DNA from: Ga0074139 sp046336825
Lineage (GTDB): Bacteria > Bdellovibrionota > Bdellovibrionia > Bdellovibrionales > Bdellovibrionaceae
Length of the DNA: 64,000 nucleotides
Reading direction: 5' to 3'
NCBI GenBank assembly: GCA_046336825.1
Contig: JBKDFX010000097.1
Coordinates: forward strand, 1-64,000
A program made the translations under genes and the position numbers. Below are positions 26,071 to 34,222 of this stretch, piece after piece; positions within the stretch are counted from its first letter, which is position 1, and each line of letters begins with the position of its first letter. A model generated the notes under the pieces. The model had not been told where the DNA came from. It worked only from the letters and a program-made list of their open reading frames with translations, and ran no database searches.

Positions 26071-27303
26071 ATGGATGTTAGATTTACATTTTTATTTTCA
26101 GCCTTTGCTTTGCTTCAAGTCGGCTGTTCTGATCCCAGTGTAAGGGCTCAACAAGTCACTTCCAGTTTTGATTCAGTCAAATGCCAAACTTCTGCTGCTA
26201 TCAATAATCAATTTATAGTTCAATGGTCAGATGGCCGATTCACTATTGAAGCCGGAAAAGATCCTGAATCTTTTCGCAAAGAGTTTGTTGAACCTCGAGC
26301 ATTTGAAATTTCTCACGTCCAAATTAATCAAAAAGTGAATCAAATTACATCCGAATTAAAATCAACTGGCTTACAAGAATCGGCTGTCAGCTCCTATGGG
26401 CTGGAACAAACAGAAGCTGAAGCCGTGTGGTCTCAGGGGTTTCGCGGCCAGGGCGTTTCAGTGGCTGTTGTCGATTCAGAAGTTGATGTTTCTCACAACC
26501 AGCTGTCCAGCCGAATTGCTATCAATAATAACGAAATTCCCGGAAATCAAATCGATGACGACAACAATGGTGTCGTAGATGATGTTCTCGGGGCTACTTT
26601 TTTCTCCAATTCATCAGGTGGGTCCAATGATCATGGATCGCATGTGGCTGGTATTATTGCGGCGGATCCCTCGAGGGGGCCCCTTTCTGGCGTGGCTCCT
26701 GAGGCTAGAATAATTCCTTCCGCCTTTTTAGACGGAAACGGCAGTGGAAGTCTCGGCGATGCAATTTTGGCTATGCAATATGCGGCCTCTCGGGGAGCAA
26801 AAGTGATAAATGCCAGCTGGGGCGGTAACGGCTGTGCTGACTCTTTGGCCAGTGCTTTCTCGCAGCTAAATCGACAGGGAATTTTGCTTGTTGTGGCTTC
26901 TGGAAACAGTGGTTTTGATATTGATGTCACTGACTTTTTTCCTGCTTCTTTTAATTTGTCCAATCAAATCACTGTTGGCGCCACAGATGCGATAAACTTA
27001 ATGCCCACTTGGTCCAATAACGGTTTCCAGAAAGTCCATTTAACGGCCCCTGGTGTTGGAATTTTAAGCACAGGTCGGAATAACACTTATCTAACAATGG
27101 ATGGCACTAGCATGGCCACTCCATATGTAGCGGGAGCTGCTGCCGTACTTTGGAGTGCGCGTCCACAAGCGACGGCTTCACAAATAAAACAGGCCCTTTT
27201 CTCTGGGGTTGATGTGATCACAGGTCGAAACTCCAAGACCCTGACTCGCGGGCGACTGAATTTGAGAAAATCCCTTGATGAGTTGCGGCGAATAGTCCCT
27301 TAA
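26071..27303 (+). CDS. secreted subtilisin-like serine protease (S8)
   Basis: A 410-residue exported protease. The leader MDVRFTFLFSAFALLQVGC ends in a cysteine and could be a lipobox, although Gln at -3 is atypical; a simple signal peptide is also possible. A propeptide of about 90 residues precedes the S8 domain. The catalytic triad is Asp in VAVVDSEVD, His in NDHGSHVAGI and Ser in DGTSMATPYVAG, with oxyanion Asn likely in VVASGNSG. There is no C-terminal extension. Such enzymes digest proteins outside the cell or in prey. It stands alone between operons with 177 bp upstream. Confidence 0.92.
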   Translation: MDVRFTFLFSAFALLQVGCSDPSVRAQQVTSSFDSVKCQTSAAINNQFIVQWSDGRFTIEAGKDPESFRKEFVEPRAFEISHVQINQKVNQITSELKSTGLQESAVSSYGLEQTEAEAVWSQGFRGQGVSVAVVDSEVDVSHNQLSSRIAINNNEIPGNQIDDDNNGVVDDVLGATFFSNSSGGSNDHGSHVAGIIAADPSRGPLSGVAPEARIIPSAFLDGNGSGSLGDAILAMQYAASRGAKVINASWGGNGCADSLASAFSQLNRQGILLVVASGNSGFDIDVTDFFPASFNLSNQITVGATDAINLMPTWSNNGFQKVHLTAPGVGILSTGRNNTYLTMDGTSMATPYVAGAAAVLWSARPQATASQIKQALFSGVDVITGRNSKTLTRGRLNLRKSLDELRRIVP

Positions 27304-27348
27304 TTCCCTTCGATTGCGCGCCACATTATGTGCTAGAACTTCAAACTT

Positions 27349-28638
27349 ATGCGCACATACATTTCAGATCTCAAAAAACATGTCGGTGAAAAAGTAGAAC
27401 TGCGAGGCTGGGTTTACCAAACTCGCTCCTCAGGCAAGGTTAAGTTCCTTGAACTCAGAGATGGCACAGGTGTCGTTTCCTGCGTTTTCTTTAAAGGCGA
27501 GTGTCAACCTGAGGCTTTTGATAATTTTGAACAGCTGACTCAAGAATCTTCGCTGAAGCTTATTGGTGTCGTCAGAAAACATCCTAAACATGAAAATGTT
27601 TTTGAGATGGGAGCCGAGTCTTTTGAAATCATCGGCAAAAGTGAAAATTACCCCATTTCACCCAAAGAACATGGGACTGATTTCTTGATGGAAAACCGTC
27701 ACCTTTGGATACGGTCCAAGCGCCAACATGCCATCATGCGGGTTCGCCATGAAATCATCATGGCCATTCGAGATTTTTTTGATGGTCGTGGCTTTACCCT
27801 GACAGATGCTCCCATTTTCACTCCCAGTGCCTGCGAAGGAACTTCCAATCTTTTTGAAACTAAATACTTTGATGAAAAGATGTATCTTTCTCAATCGGGG
27901 CAACTTTATATGGAAGCCACCAGCAAAGCTTTTGGAAAAACCTATTGCTTTGGCCCCACTTTCAGAGCTGAAAAATCTAAAACACGTCGGCACTTAATCG
28001 AGTTTTGGATGGTAGAACCTGAAGTGGCCTTTAACGACATGTACGAAAATATGGAACTCGCGGAACAATTTGTTGAATACATCGTTCAGCGTGTTCTCAA
28101 AAACCGCCCTGATGAAATGAAAGCCCTAGAGAGAGATCTTACCAAGCTGCAAAACATCGTGGCTCCCTTTCCTAAAATTCATTACCGCGAGGCCGCCGAA
28201 ATTATATTAAAAGAAAATCCGAATTTTATCCTTGGAGATGATTTTGGTGCGCCTGACGAGACGATCATTTCATCAAAGTTCGATAAGCCTGTTTTTGTTC
28301 ACCACTACCCACAAGCTGTTAAAGCCTTCTACATGAAAGAGGACCCTAAAGATCCAGGCTATGCCATGGGCTCTGACTTATTAGCCTCGGAAGGCTACGG
28401 AGAAATTATTGGTGGTGGTCAGCGTGAAGAAAGTGTTGAAAAATTAATTGCAAAGATAAAAGAGCATGAGCTCGCGATGAAAGATTTTGAGTGGTACTTA
28501 GATCTTCGACGTTATGGCGGAACTCCAAGTTCTGGTTTTGGTCTTGGCTTAGAAAGAACTGTGACTTGGATTTGTGGATTGCCTCACGTAAGAGAAACAG
28601 CCCCCTTCCCGCGCCTCTATGGTCGAGCCTACCCCTAG
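27349..28638 (+). CDS. asnS: asparaginyl-tRNA synthetase
   Basis: Charges tRNA-Asn with asparagine. The 429-residue class IIb enzyme has an N-terminal OB-fold anticodon domain (1 to about 100, with VELRGWVYQTRSSGKVKFLELRD-type sequence). Motif 2 lies in GPTFRAEKSKTRRHLIEFWM and motif 3 in GFGLGLERTVTW, with FPRLYGRAYP at the C-terminus as in AsnRS. The stop is a TAG whose last base starts the AGGAG ribosome binding site of the next gene. This shows that TAG is a normal stop in this organism. Confidence 0.95.
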   Translation: MRTYISDLKKHVGEKVELRGWVYQTRSSGKVKFLELRDGTGVVSCVFFKGECQPEAFDNFEQLTQESSLKLIGVVRKHPKHENVFEMGAESFEIIGKSENYPISPKEHGTDFLMENRHLWIRSKRQHAIMRVRHEIIMAIRDFFDGRGFTLTDAPIFTPSACEGTSNLFETKYFDEKMYLSQSGQLYMEATSKAFGKTYCFGPTFRAEKSKTRRHLIEFWMVEPEVAFNDMYENMELAEQFVEYIVQRVLKNRPDEMKALERDLTKLQNIVAPFPKIHYREAAEIILKENPNFILGDDFGAPDETIISSKFDKPVFVHHYPQAVKAFYMKEDPKDPGYAMGSDLLASEGYGEIIGGGQREESVEKLIAKIKEHELAMKDFEWYLDLRRYGGTPSSGFGLGLERTVTWICGLPHVRETAPFPRLYGRAYP

Positions 28639-28648
28639 GAGTTAAATT

Positions 28649-30208
28649 ATGATGACTGAAAAAATGCAAAATCTTTTGCAAGACTTAGAGAAGCGCAACC
28701 AGGCCGCCATGCAGGGCGGTGGCAGCGACCGAATTGCAAAACACAAAAAAGGCAATCGACTTTCAGCTCGAGAGCGACTTGATGTTTTGCTAGACCCTGG
28801 AAGTTTTGTCGAAATGGATCGGTTTGTTACTCACCGATGCACCCATTACGAGATGGACAAAAATAAAGTTCCTGGAGATGGGGTCATAACTGGTTATGGA
28901 CGTGTCAACGGTAAGATTGTTTACGTTTCCAGTCAGGACTTTACTGTGATTGGTGGCTCCATGAGCCGAACTCAAGCCAACAAGATTTGCAAGGTCATGG
29001 ATTTAGCCATTAAGAATGGGGCTCCTTTTATTTCAATCAATGACTCGGGTGGTGCGCGCATTCAGGAGGGGATTGAGTCTCTTGGTGGATACGCAGATAT
29101 TTTCACTCGCAATACTATTGCTTCAGGAGTTATTCCACAAATCACTGCGATCATGGGCCCCTGTGCGGGCGGAGCTGTTTATTCTCCCTCTATCACTGAC
29201 TTTGTGTTTATGGTGAAAAATTCCAGCTACATGTTTGTGACAGGTCCTGATGTTATCAAAGCGGTCACTCACGAAGATGTGACCAAGGAAGACCTGGGCG
29301 GCGCCGTGACTCACTCCCAAAAATCTGGAGTGGCTCACTTTGCCACTGAGGATGACAAACACTGCTTACTCATGATTCGAGAAATGTTAAGCTTTTTACC
29401 TGCAAATAATTTGGATGATGCGCCCATTTTGCCCACCAATGATCGTCCCGATAGAATTGTTGAAGCGCTGAACACTATAATTCCTGATAATCCCAAAAAA
29501 CCCTACGACATGCTTCAAGTGATCACCGAGTGTGTGGATGAGGGTTATTTTCTTGAGGTGCACAAGCACTACGCTCAAAATATTATTGTGGGTTTTGCGC
29601 GATTCAATGGCCGACCTGTTGGAGTTGTGGCCAATCAGCCGCAAGTTCTTGCCGGCTGCCTTAACATTGAAGCCTCGCGAAAAGCAGCCCGCTTCATTCG
29701 ATTCTGTGACTCGTTCAATATTCCTGTTGTGAGTTTTGTCGATGTTCCTGGCTTTTTGCCCGGTAAAGATCAGGAGTGGAATGGAATTATCACTCATGGT
29801 GCAAAACTATTATATGCGTATGCCGAAGCCACTGTTCCCAAAGTTACGGTCATCACAAGAAAAGCGTACGGTGGAGCTTACATCGTGATGGGTTCTAAAC
29901 TTTTGAGATCTGATGTTAATTTGGCTTTTCCATCAGCAGAAATTGCCGTGATGGGCGCTGACGGCGCAGTTAATGTGATTTTCAGAGAAGAAATTGCCAA
30001 AGCCAAAGATCCCACGCAAAAAAGGGCTGAACTTGTGGCTGATTATGAACAAAAGTTCAGTAATCCCTATGTCTCGGCTGAATTGGGTTATACCGATGAA
30101 GTTATTGACCCAGCCCTCACTCGCAAAAGAATTATCGACTCCCTCGAGATGCTCAAACACAAGCGCGATATTATTCCTCCGAAAAAACACGGGAACATAC
30201 CCCTGTAA
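28649..30208 (+). CDS. acyl-CoA (propionyl/methylmalonyl-type) carboxylase carboxyltransferase subunit
   Basis: This 519-residue protein transfers CO2 from carboxybiotin to an acyl-CoA, making methylmalonyl-CoA or a related product. It has both crotonase-like halves in one chain (PccB type, not split AccA/AccD). SARERLDVLLDPGSF lies at the start, INDSGGARIQEG and GPCAGGAVYSP form the acyl-CoA site, and ITRKAYGGAYIVMGSK forms the biotin site. A clear AGGAG precedes the ATG. It heads a three-gene operon with biotin carboxylase and BCCP. Substrate (acetyl, propionyl or longer) cannot be decided by eye. Confidence 0.92.
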   Translation: MMTEKMQNLLQDLEKRNQAAMQGGGSDRIAKHKKGNRLSARERLDVLLDPGSFVEMDRFVTHRCTHYEMDKNKVPGDGVITGYGRVNGKIVYVSSQDFTVIGGSMSRTQANKICKVMDLAIKNGAPFISINDSGGARIQEGIESLGGYADIFTRNTIASGVIPQITAIMGPCAGGAVYSPSITDFVFMVKNSSYMFVTGPDVIKAVTHEDVTKEDLGGAVTHSQKSGVAHFATEDDKHCLLMIREMLSFLPANNLDDAPILPTNDRPDRIVEALNTIIPDNPKKPYDMLQVITECVDEGYFLEVHKHYAQNIIVGFARFNGRPVGVVANQPQVLAGCLNIEASRKAARFIRFCDSFNIPVVSFVDVPGFLPGKDQEWNGIITHGAKLLYAYAEATVPKVTVITRKAYGGAYIVMGSKLLRSDVNLAFPSAEIAVMGADGAVNVIFREEIAKAKDPTQKRAELVADYEQKFSNPYVSAELGYTDEVIDPALTRKRIIDSLEMLKHKRDIIPPKKHGNIPL

Positions 30209-30216
30209 GGTGAATT

Positions 30217-31551
30217 ATGAATATTCCATTTAAAAAAATTCTGATCGCAAACCGTGGAGAAATTGCCATTCGAATTACTCGTGCTTGCCGTGAGCTTAAT
30301 ATAGGATCTGTTGCCATTTTCAGTGATGCCGATCGAGATAGTTTACATGTGTTCTTGGCGGACCAGGCCTACAATGTAGGTCCTGCTCCCAGCAAAGAAT
30401 CCTATCTCAACATGAATAAGATTCTTGAAGTTGCTAAGGAAGCCGGCGTTGATGCCATTCATCCAGGTTATGGCTTTTTATCTGAAAATACTCACTTTGC
30501 ACGTGCCTGCACAAAGGCAGGAATCAAATTCATTGGTCCCACTCCAGAAAATATTGAGGCAATGGGCGATAAGCTTTCAGCAAAAGCTCTTATGAAAAAA
30601 GCAAAAGTACCGATTGTTCCTGGAAGCGACGGTGGTGTTGAGAATGTCGAAGATGCTATTAAAATAGCTAAAGAAATTGGCTACCCAATTATTATCAAAG
30701 CTTCTGCTGGTGGCGGCGGTAAAGGCATGCGTGTTGTCAAAAAGGAAGATGAACTCGAAAGCGCTTTTCGTGCTTGCCGATCTGAGGGACAGAATTATTT
30801 TGCTGATCCCACTGTGTATATCGAAAAGTTCATTAATGATCCTAAACATATTGAAATTCAGGTTTTTGGCGATACCCATGGAAATGTGGTTCACTTATTT
30901 GAACGTGAGTGTTCAGTTCAACGTCGCCATCAAAAAATTATTGAAGAAGCTCCAAGTCCCTCTGTTCCGCCGGAAGTTCGACAAAAAATGGGAGACGCCG
31001 CCGTTCGTGCAGCAAAAGAAATTTCCTATGTAGGCGCAGGAACCATCGAGTTTATTTTCGACAATAAAACAAAAGAATTTTATTTCATGGAAATGAACAC
31101 TCGTTTGCAGGTTGAACATCCTATCACTGAGCAAACAACTGGTTATGATTTGGTCCGAGAACAAATCTCTGTAGCTGCAGGAAATCCACTTTCATTTAAA
31201 CAGGCTGACATCAAACAAAAAGGTCATGCCATTGAATGTCGAATCTGCGCGGAAGACCCCATCACCTACAAACCTCATCCTGGAGTTATCGGAGCCTGTC
31301 GACACCCACAGGGTCCCTTTTTACGTGTGGATTCCTATGCCTACCCTGGCTACGAGGTTCCTATCTATTATGACCCGATGATTGCCAAGGTCATCACTTG
31401 GGGTGAAACCCGAGAAGAAGCCATTGGTCGAATGCAAAGAGCTTTGACTGAATTTGTTCTCACTGGAATTAAAACAAACATTGTTTTACATAAAACAATT
31501 TTGAATCACGAAAAGTTTTTGGATGGGTCCTACACAACACAATTCATCTAA
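30217..31551 (+). CDS. accC: biotin carboxylase subunit of acyl-CoA carboxylase, ended by an in-frame TAA
   Basis: Carboxylates biotin on BCCP using ATP and bicarbonate. The 444-residue product contains IANRGEIAIRI, HPGYGFLSEN, the ATP-grasp loop SAGGGGKGMR, CSVQRRHQK and EMNTRLQVEHP, with an intact C-terminal biotin carboxylase domain ending SYTTQFI. Its length equals the catalytic core of E. coli AccC, so activity is probably retained. However, the same frame runs on past the TAA for 56 codons that look like the linker found in propionyl- and methylcrotonyl-type alpha subunits. The native protein is therefore probably about 500 residues. The ribosome binding site is AAGGTG. Confidence 0.93.
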   Translation: MNIPFKKILIANRGEIAIRITRACRELNIGSVAIFSDADRDSLHVFLADQAYNVGPAPSKESYLNMNKILEVAKEAGVDAIHPGYGFLSENTHFARACTKAGIKFIGPTPENIEAMGDKLSAKALMKKAKVPIVPGSDGGVENVEDAIKIAKEIGYPIIIKASAGGGGKGMRVVKKEDELESAFRACRSEGQNYFADPTVYIEKFINDPKHIEIQVFGDTHGNVVHLFERECSVQRRHQKIIEEAPSPSVPPEVRQKMGDAAVRAAKEISYVGAGTIEFIFDNKTKEFYFMEMNTRLQVEHPITEQTTGYDLVREQISVAAGNPLSFKQADIKQKGHAIECRICAEDPITYKPHPGVIGACRHPQGPFLRVDSYAYPGYEVPIYYDPMIAKVITWGETREEAIGRMQRALTEFVLTGIKTNIVLHKTILNHEKFLDGSYTTQFI

Positions 31552-31722
31552 AAAAACTTCGAAGTTTTAGAAACCCAGCTTTTTAAAGAAGTTGAGGATC
31601 CCGTATTTTTAATTGCAGCTGCTATCCAGGCCTACAATGACCGCAAAGCCAAAGATATTAGACAGCTCAATCTTGTCAGTAATTGGAAAAAAATTGGCCG
31701 CAAGCTGAGCTTACGAACCTAA
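31552..31722 (+). other. in-frame continuation of accC beyond its TAA stop
   Basis: After TAA 31549-31551 the accC frame stays open for 56 codons to a second TAA (31720-31722), followed by AGGA and the BCCP ATG at 31733. The predicted sequence begins KNFEVLETQLFKEVEDPVF, has a helical AAAIQAYND section, and ends SNWKKIGRKLSLRT. The ending resembles the S.W...GR linker at the start of the biotin-transfer region in alpha subunits of PCC/MCC-type carboxylases. No good ribosome binding site or start codon precedes it, so it is not an independent gene. Mutation, sequencing error or readthrough are the options. Confidence 0.75.
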
Positions 31723-31732
31723 GGATTGATTT

Positions 31733-32254
31733 ATGTATTTTGAAGCAGAATCTAAGGGAAAAAAGTATAAAATTGATGTCTCTGAGCTTCGTCACGCCTG
31801 GAAAATTTCCATTCAAGAAGAAGACAAACCCTGGACTCACTATGATATTTCTAAAACAGATTTCAAAGAAGCTGAGCAGTACATTAGTTTTCTTTTTAAA
31901 GGAAGTTCCTATCTCGTCGACGTCATCGGCAAGGACACCGAATACACTGTTTTTACACGAAATTCATTTCGTACAATTAAGATCTACAATGATGAAATGA
32001 TTCTTCATGAGTCCCTCAAAAAGGGCGGAAGCTTTGGTGGAGATGCTGATTTGCGTGCAGGTATGCCTGGCAAAGTGATCGAGATTTTTGCAAAGCCAGG
32101 CGACACAGTAAAAGCCAATAAGCCCTTACTCATTATGGAAGCCATGAAAATGGAGAACGAAATGAGAGCCAGTCGTGATGTAAAAATCAAAGAAGTCTTA
32201 GTTAAGCAGGGCGACTCCGTTGAATCAGGTGCTGTTCTTATTAAGTTTGAGTAG
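31733..32254 (+). CDS. biotin carboxyl carrier protein of acyl-CoA carboxylase
   Basis: A 173-residue protein. The last 75 residues form the biotinyl domain (GMPGKVIEIFAKPGDTV...), and biotin attaches to the central lysine of EAMKMEN. The first 95 residues (YFEAESKGKKYKIDV...) resemble the biotin-transfer beta-barrel that is normally fused to the biotin carboxylase in PCC alpha chains. The alpha chain is thus split in two genes here. An AGGA ribosome binding site precedes ATG 31733. The last 34 bases of the gene lie in the 39-bp repeat that is found again 1.2 kb downstream. Confidence 0.92.
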   Translation: MYFEAESKGKKYKIDVSELRHAWKISIQEEDKPWTHYDISKTDFKEAEQYISFLFKGSSYLVDVIGKDTEYTVFTRNSFRTIKIYNDEMILHESLKKGGSFGGDADLRAGMPGKVIEIFAKPGDTVKANKPLLIMEAMKMENEMRASRDVKIKEVLVKQGDSVESGAVLIKFE

Positions 32255-32259
32255 AAGTC
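32221..32259. repeat. 39-bp direct repeat, copy 1 (3' end of BCCP gene)
   Basis: A 39-bp sequence from TGAATCAGGTGC to GTAGAAGTC, identical at 33456-33494. This copy encodes the last residues and TAG stop of the BCCP gene. It also retains a minus-strand TAA, at the position equivalent to the tatC stop. Confidence 0.97.
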
Positions 32260-32312
32260 AGTTTTTAATAATTTTTCATACTTATTCGTAGCCGATCGAT
32301 AGTGATTTAATA

Positions 32313-32696
32313 TCACTTTTGGCAAATACCAATATTCTTATACCGTTTTAAAATATAATTCGCATAGTCTAAATCTTCAAATGGACCTCCCAAATAATAG
32401 TAGTGTTTTAATGAGTTTCCACTGCTGTATTTCTTGAAATAAAAAGCTCGAATTAGACTTCTTTTTCCAGAGATATAAAGCTCACACTTTACCTCCTTAA
32501 TACTTGTGCAAACATTATTATTTCTTAATTTTTGAATATAAAAAAGTGCCTCATCGGGTGTTGGATAAATATCACCGCCTACACCATCAGTTAATATAAT
32601 ATAACCTGAAAGGGTGAAACCAAGCTCAACAGAGCATTCTTTAGCCACAACAAAATGACAACCAAAAAGCAGCAAGATTGATACAACTATTTTCAT
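32313..32696 (-). CDS. small exported protein of unknown function inside the insertion
   Basis: From ATG 32696 the 127-residue product starts MKIVVSILLLFGCHFVVA, a clear signal peptide; an ATG 11 codons earlier is less likely. The mature part has four cysteines (KECSVEL, NNVCTS, VKCELY and IGICQK), enough for two disulfides, and is rich in Tyr and Lys. No family was recognised. The gene is more AT-rich than its neighbours and lies wholly within the repeat-bounded insertion, so it was probably carried in as cargo. Confidence 0.55.
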   Translation of the reverse strand: MKIVVSILLLFGCHFVVAKECSVELGFTLSGYIILTDGVGGDIYPTPDEALFYIQKLRNNNVCTSIKEVKCELYISGKRSLIRAFYFKKYSSGNSLKHYYYLGGPFEDLDYANYILKRYKNIGICQK

Positions 32697-32959
32697 TTGA
32701 ACTCCTATTAAATCAGCTTTGCAACCCATGCCATTGAATTAATTTAAGACATTTAATCGTGGAAATGAGTAGATTTTCTATTACCTGTTAACGCCATTGA
32801 CAAAGACGTGTCCAAAAAGGGCATGTATTTTAGAGAATTCAGGGATCACTGCTGTATTTTTTTGGAGCTATTTTCTTTTTTTTAGGTCATCCTGTCCTTA
32901 TGTTGGAAAAAGAAGGATTCTTAAGAGCATTCAAAGAATTAATTCCATTTAAATAAAAA

Positions 32960-33298
32960 TTAATTAAGTGTTGCCCTGATTTTATTAATCCCAGTTCGTC
33001 TCTTTTTTAAATCTGTAATGGCCTGTGCTTGCGACAGCACCAAAGCCTAGAGACGGGCAATCTTTCGCTCCATTTGTTTTTTGTCTTTATCAACGGGGGG
33101 TCTGCCATTACGAAGGCTGGATTTGATGCCTATTGCTAATTGCTTTCGCCACTATGCAAAACTACTGTAAACAATGCCTTGCTTAGCGATTGCATCTTGG
33201 ACCTTTAAACCTGATTTTATATCAGTCTCAATTTGATGCACAATGTTTACTTTTTGCTCAGGTGAGTAGATCCTAGTCACTTTCTTTCGCTCGTTCAT
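32960..33298 (-). pseudogene. dead transposase OrfA-like gene with two in-frame TAG codons
   Basis: From ATG 33298, preceded by GGAAAAGA, the minus strand reads MNERKKVTRIYSPEQKVNIV, a helix-turn-helix region (VQDAIAKQGIVYSSFA), then TAG (33152-33154), WRKQLAIGIKSSLRNGRPP, a second TAG (33047-33049) and 28 more codons to TAA. This is the layout of IS3/IS66-type OrfA proteins (YSPE.K..iv......g.s...a...Gi....y..WrkQ). No partner DDE transposase frame was found. The two stops show that it is decayed. The surrounding 32730-32959 and 33299-33455 contain nothing else that I can name. Confidence 0.7.
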
Positions 33299-33455
33299 TC
33301 GTCTTTTCCTTTTGGTTTTGACGAACTAAATCTGCAACTTTTGCCCCATTGTCAAAAAACGGTACACTGAATATAATCATGCCTATCTTTCAACTGACGC
33401 CATAAAATATTTAATTCGGAAGTATGTAGTAAATGGATTTACGTTTAGAAATACC

Positions 33456-33494
33456 TGAATCAGGTGCTGTTCTTATTAAGTTTGAGTAGAAGTC
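33456..33494. repeat. 39-bp direct repeat, copy 2 (3' end of tatC)
   Basis: Exact copy of 32221-32259. Here it encodes, on the minus strand, the C-terminal residues and TAA of tatC; the plus-strand frame of the BCCP tail is present but has no gene in front of it. Confidence 0.97.
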
Positions 33495-34222
33495 TCTTCT
33501 GAGGTGGCCTTCTTCTCAACGGCGGCCACTAAAAATATGGCAATTTCAAACAATACGATCATTGGCATAAGCATCATAAACATGCTAAGCGCATCTGGCG
33601 TTGGAGTCAGTATGGCTGAAGCTATACCTAAAATAAAATAAGCGATCCGCCTTTGTTTCCTTAAGAATTGAGCTGTAACAATTCCTGCCAAGCCTAAAAG
33701 TACCAGCACCAGTGGCAATTGAAAGGCCACTCCAAACATCAAACTCATTTGAACAACAAAGCCGAGATATTCGCTGATCGTTATCATGGGTTTGTCCACA
33801 CTACCACCGAAGTTAAATAGAAACTCAAAGGCAGGAGGTAAAACCATAAAATAGCAAAAACATATTCCGGTTATCATCAAAAAGGAGCCAGAGGAGATGA
33901 AAAGACCCGCATATTTTTTTTCTTTTTGATAAAGTCCGGGGGCTACAAACGCCCACAGTTGATAAAGCCAAACGGGACACGAAAGACCAATGCCAGCAAA
34001 TATGGCAATTTTCAGATGTGCCATAAATTTATCCGTGGGGTGGGTAAAAACCAACCCGCCTTGGGGTAAAAATTTTTGAGCTGGGAGTCGCAAAATATCA
34101 AATAGCTGTTCTGAAAAATTATAGGCCACTGCTGCAACAATTAAAATGGCCCAGCCACTGCGGATCAGCCGCACTCGAAGCTCTTTTAGGTGATCAGTTA
34201 GAGTCTGACTTTTTTCCATCAT
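33476..34222 (-). CDS. tatC: Sec-independent protein translocase TatC
   Basis: The core receptor of the twin-arginine pathway, which exports folded proteins. The 248-residue protein has six membrane helices and the conserved N-terminal HLKELRVRL, FTHPTDKF, the VAPGLYQKEKK loop after helix 2 and LTPTPD near helix 5. It overlaps tatB by 29 bp. Its last residues (EETSTQT) and stop lie in the 39-bp repeat, which shows where the insertion joined. Confidence 0.95.
   Translation of the reverse strand: MMEKSQTLTDHLKELRVRLIRSGWAILIVAAVAYNFSEQLFDILRLPAQKFLPQGGLVFTHPTDKFMAHLKIAIFAGIGLSCPVWLYQLWAFVAPGLYQKEKKYAGLFISSGSFLMITGICFCYFMVLPPAFEFLFNFGGSVDKPMITISEYLGFVVQMSLMFGVAFQLPLVLVLLGLAGIVTAQFLRKQRRIAYFILGIASAILTPTPDALSMFMMLMPMIVLFEIAIFLVAAVEKKATSEETSTQT

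Larger units (their letters stand above)
32260..33455. mobile_element. 1.2-kb inserted segment between 39-bp direct repeats
   Basis: The segment between the two repeat copies separates genes that fit together across the repeat: removing it and one copy joins the BCCP 3' end directly to the tatC 3' end with a 14-bp tail-to-tail overlap. It holds one intact small exported-protein gene and one dead transposase-like frame, and otherwise no gene of length. The repeat is much longer than usual insertion-sequence target duplications, so site-specific integration at a gene end or a duplication event is more likely. The mechanism is inferred. Confidence 0.6.

Noticed and set aside
29396..29797. Long antisense reading frame opposite the carboxyltransferase gene.
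   Set aside because: It is the shadow of a strongly conserved gene; its translation shows no recognisable domain and no ribosome binding site was seen.
32895..32949. Short plus-strand frame ending EGFLRAFKELIPFK within the insertion, possibly the tail of a lost gene.
   Set aside because: Under 25 codons with no start or ribosome binding site; too short to support a call.
12880..33298. Reassignment of TAG to an amino acid, suggested by TAG inside rplU and twice inside the transposase-like frame.
   Set aside because: TAG serves as a genuine stop elsewhere in this window: asnS (28636-28638, with the next gene's AGGAG directly after), the BCCP gene (32252-32254) and the pilin-like gene (4740-4742). 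The accC interruption uses TAA.
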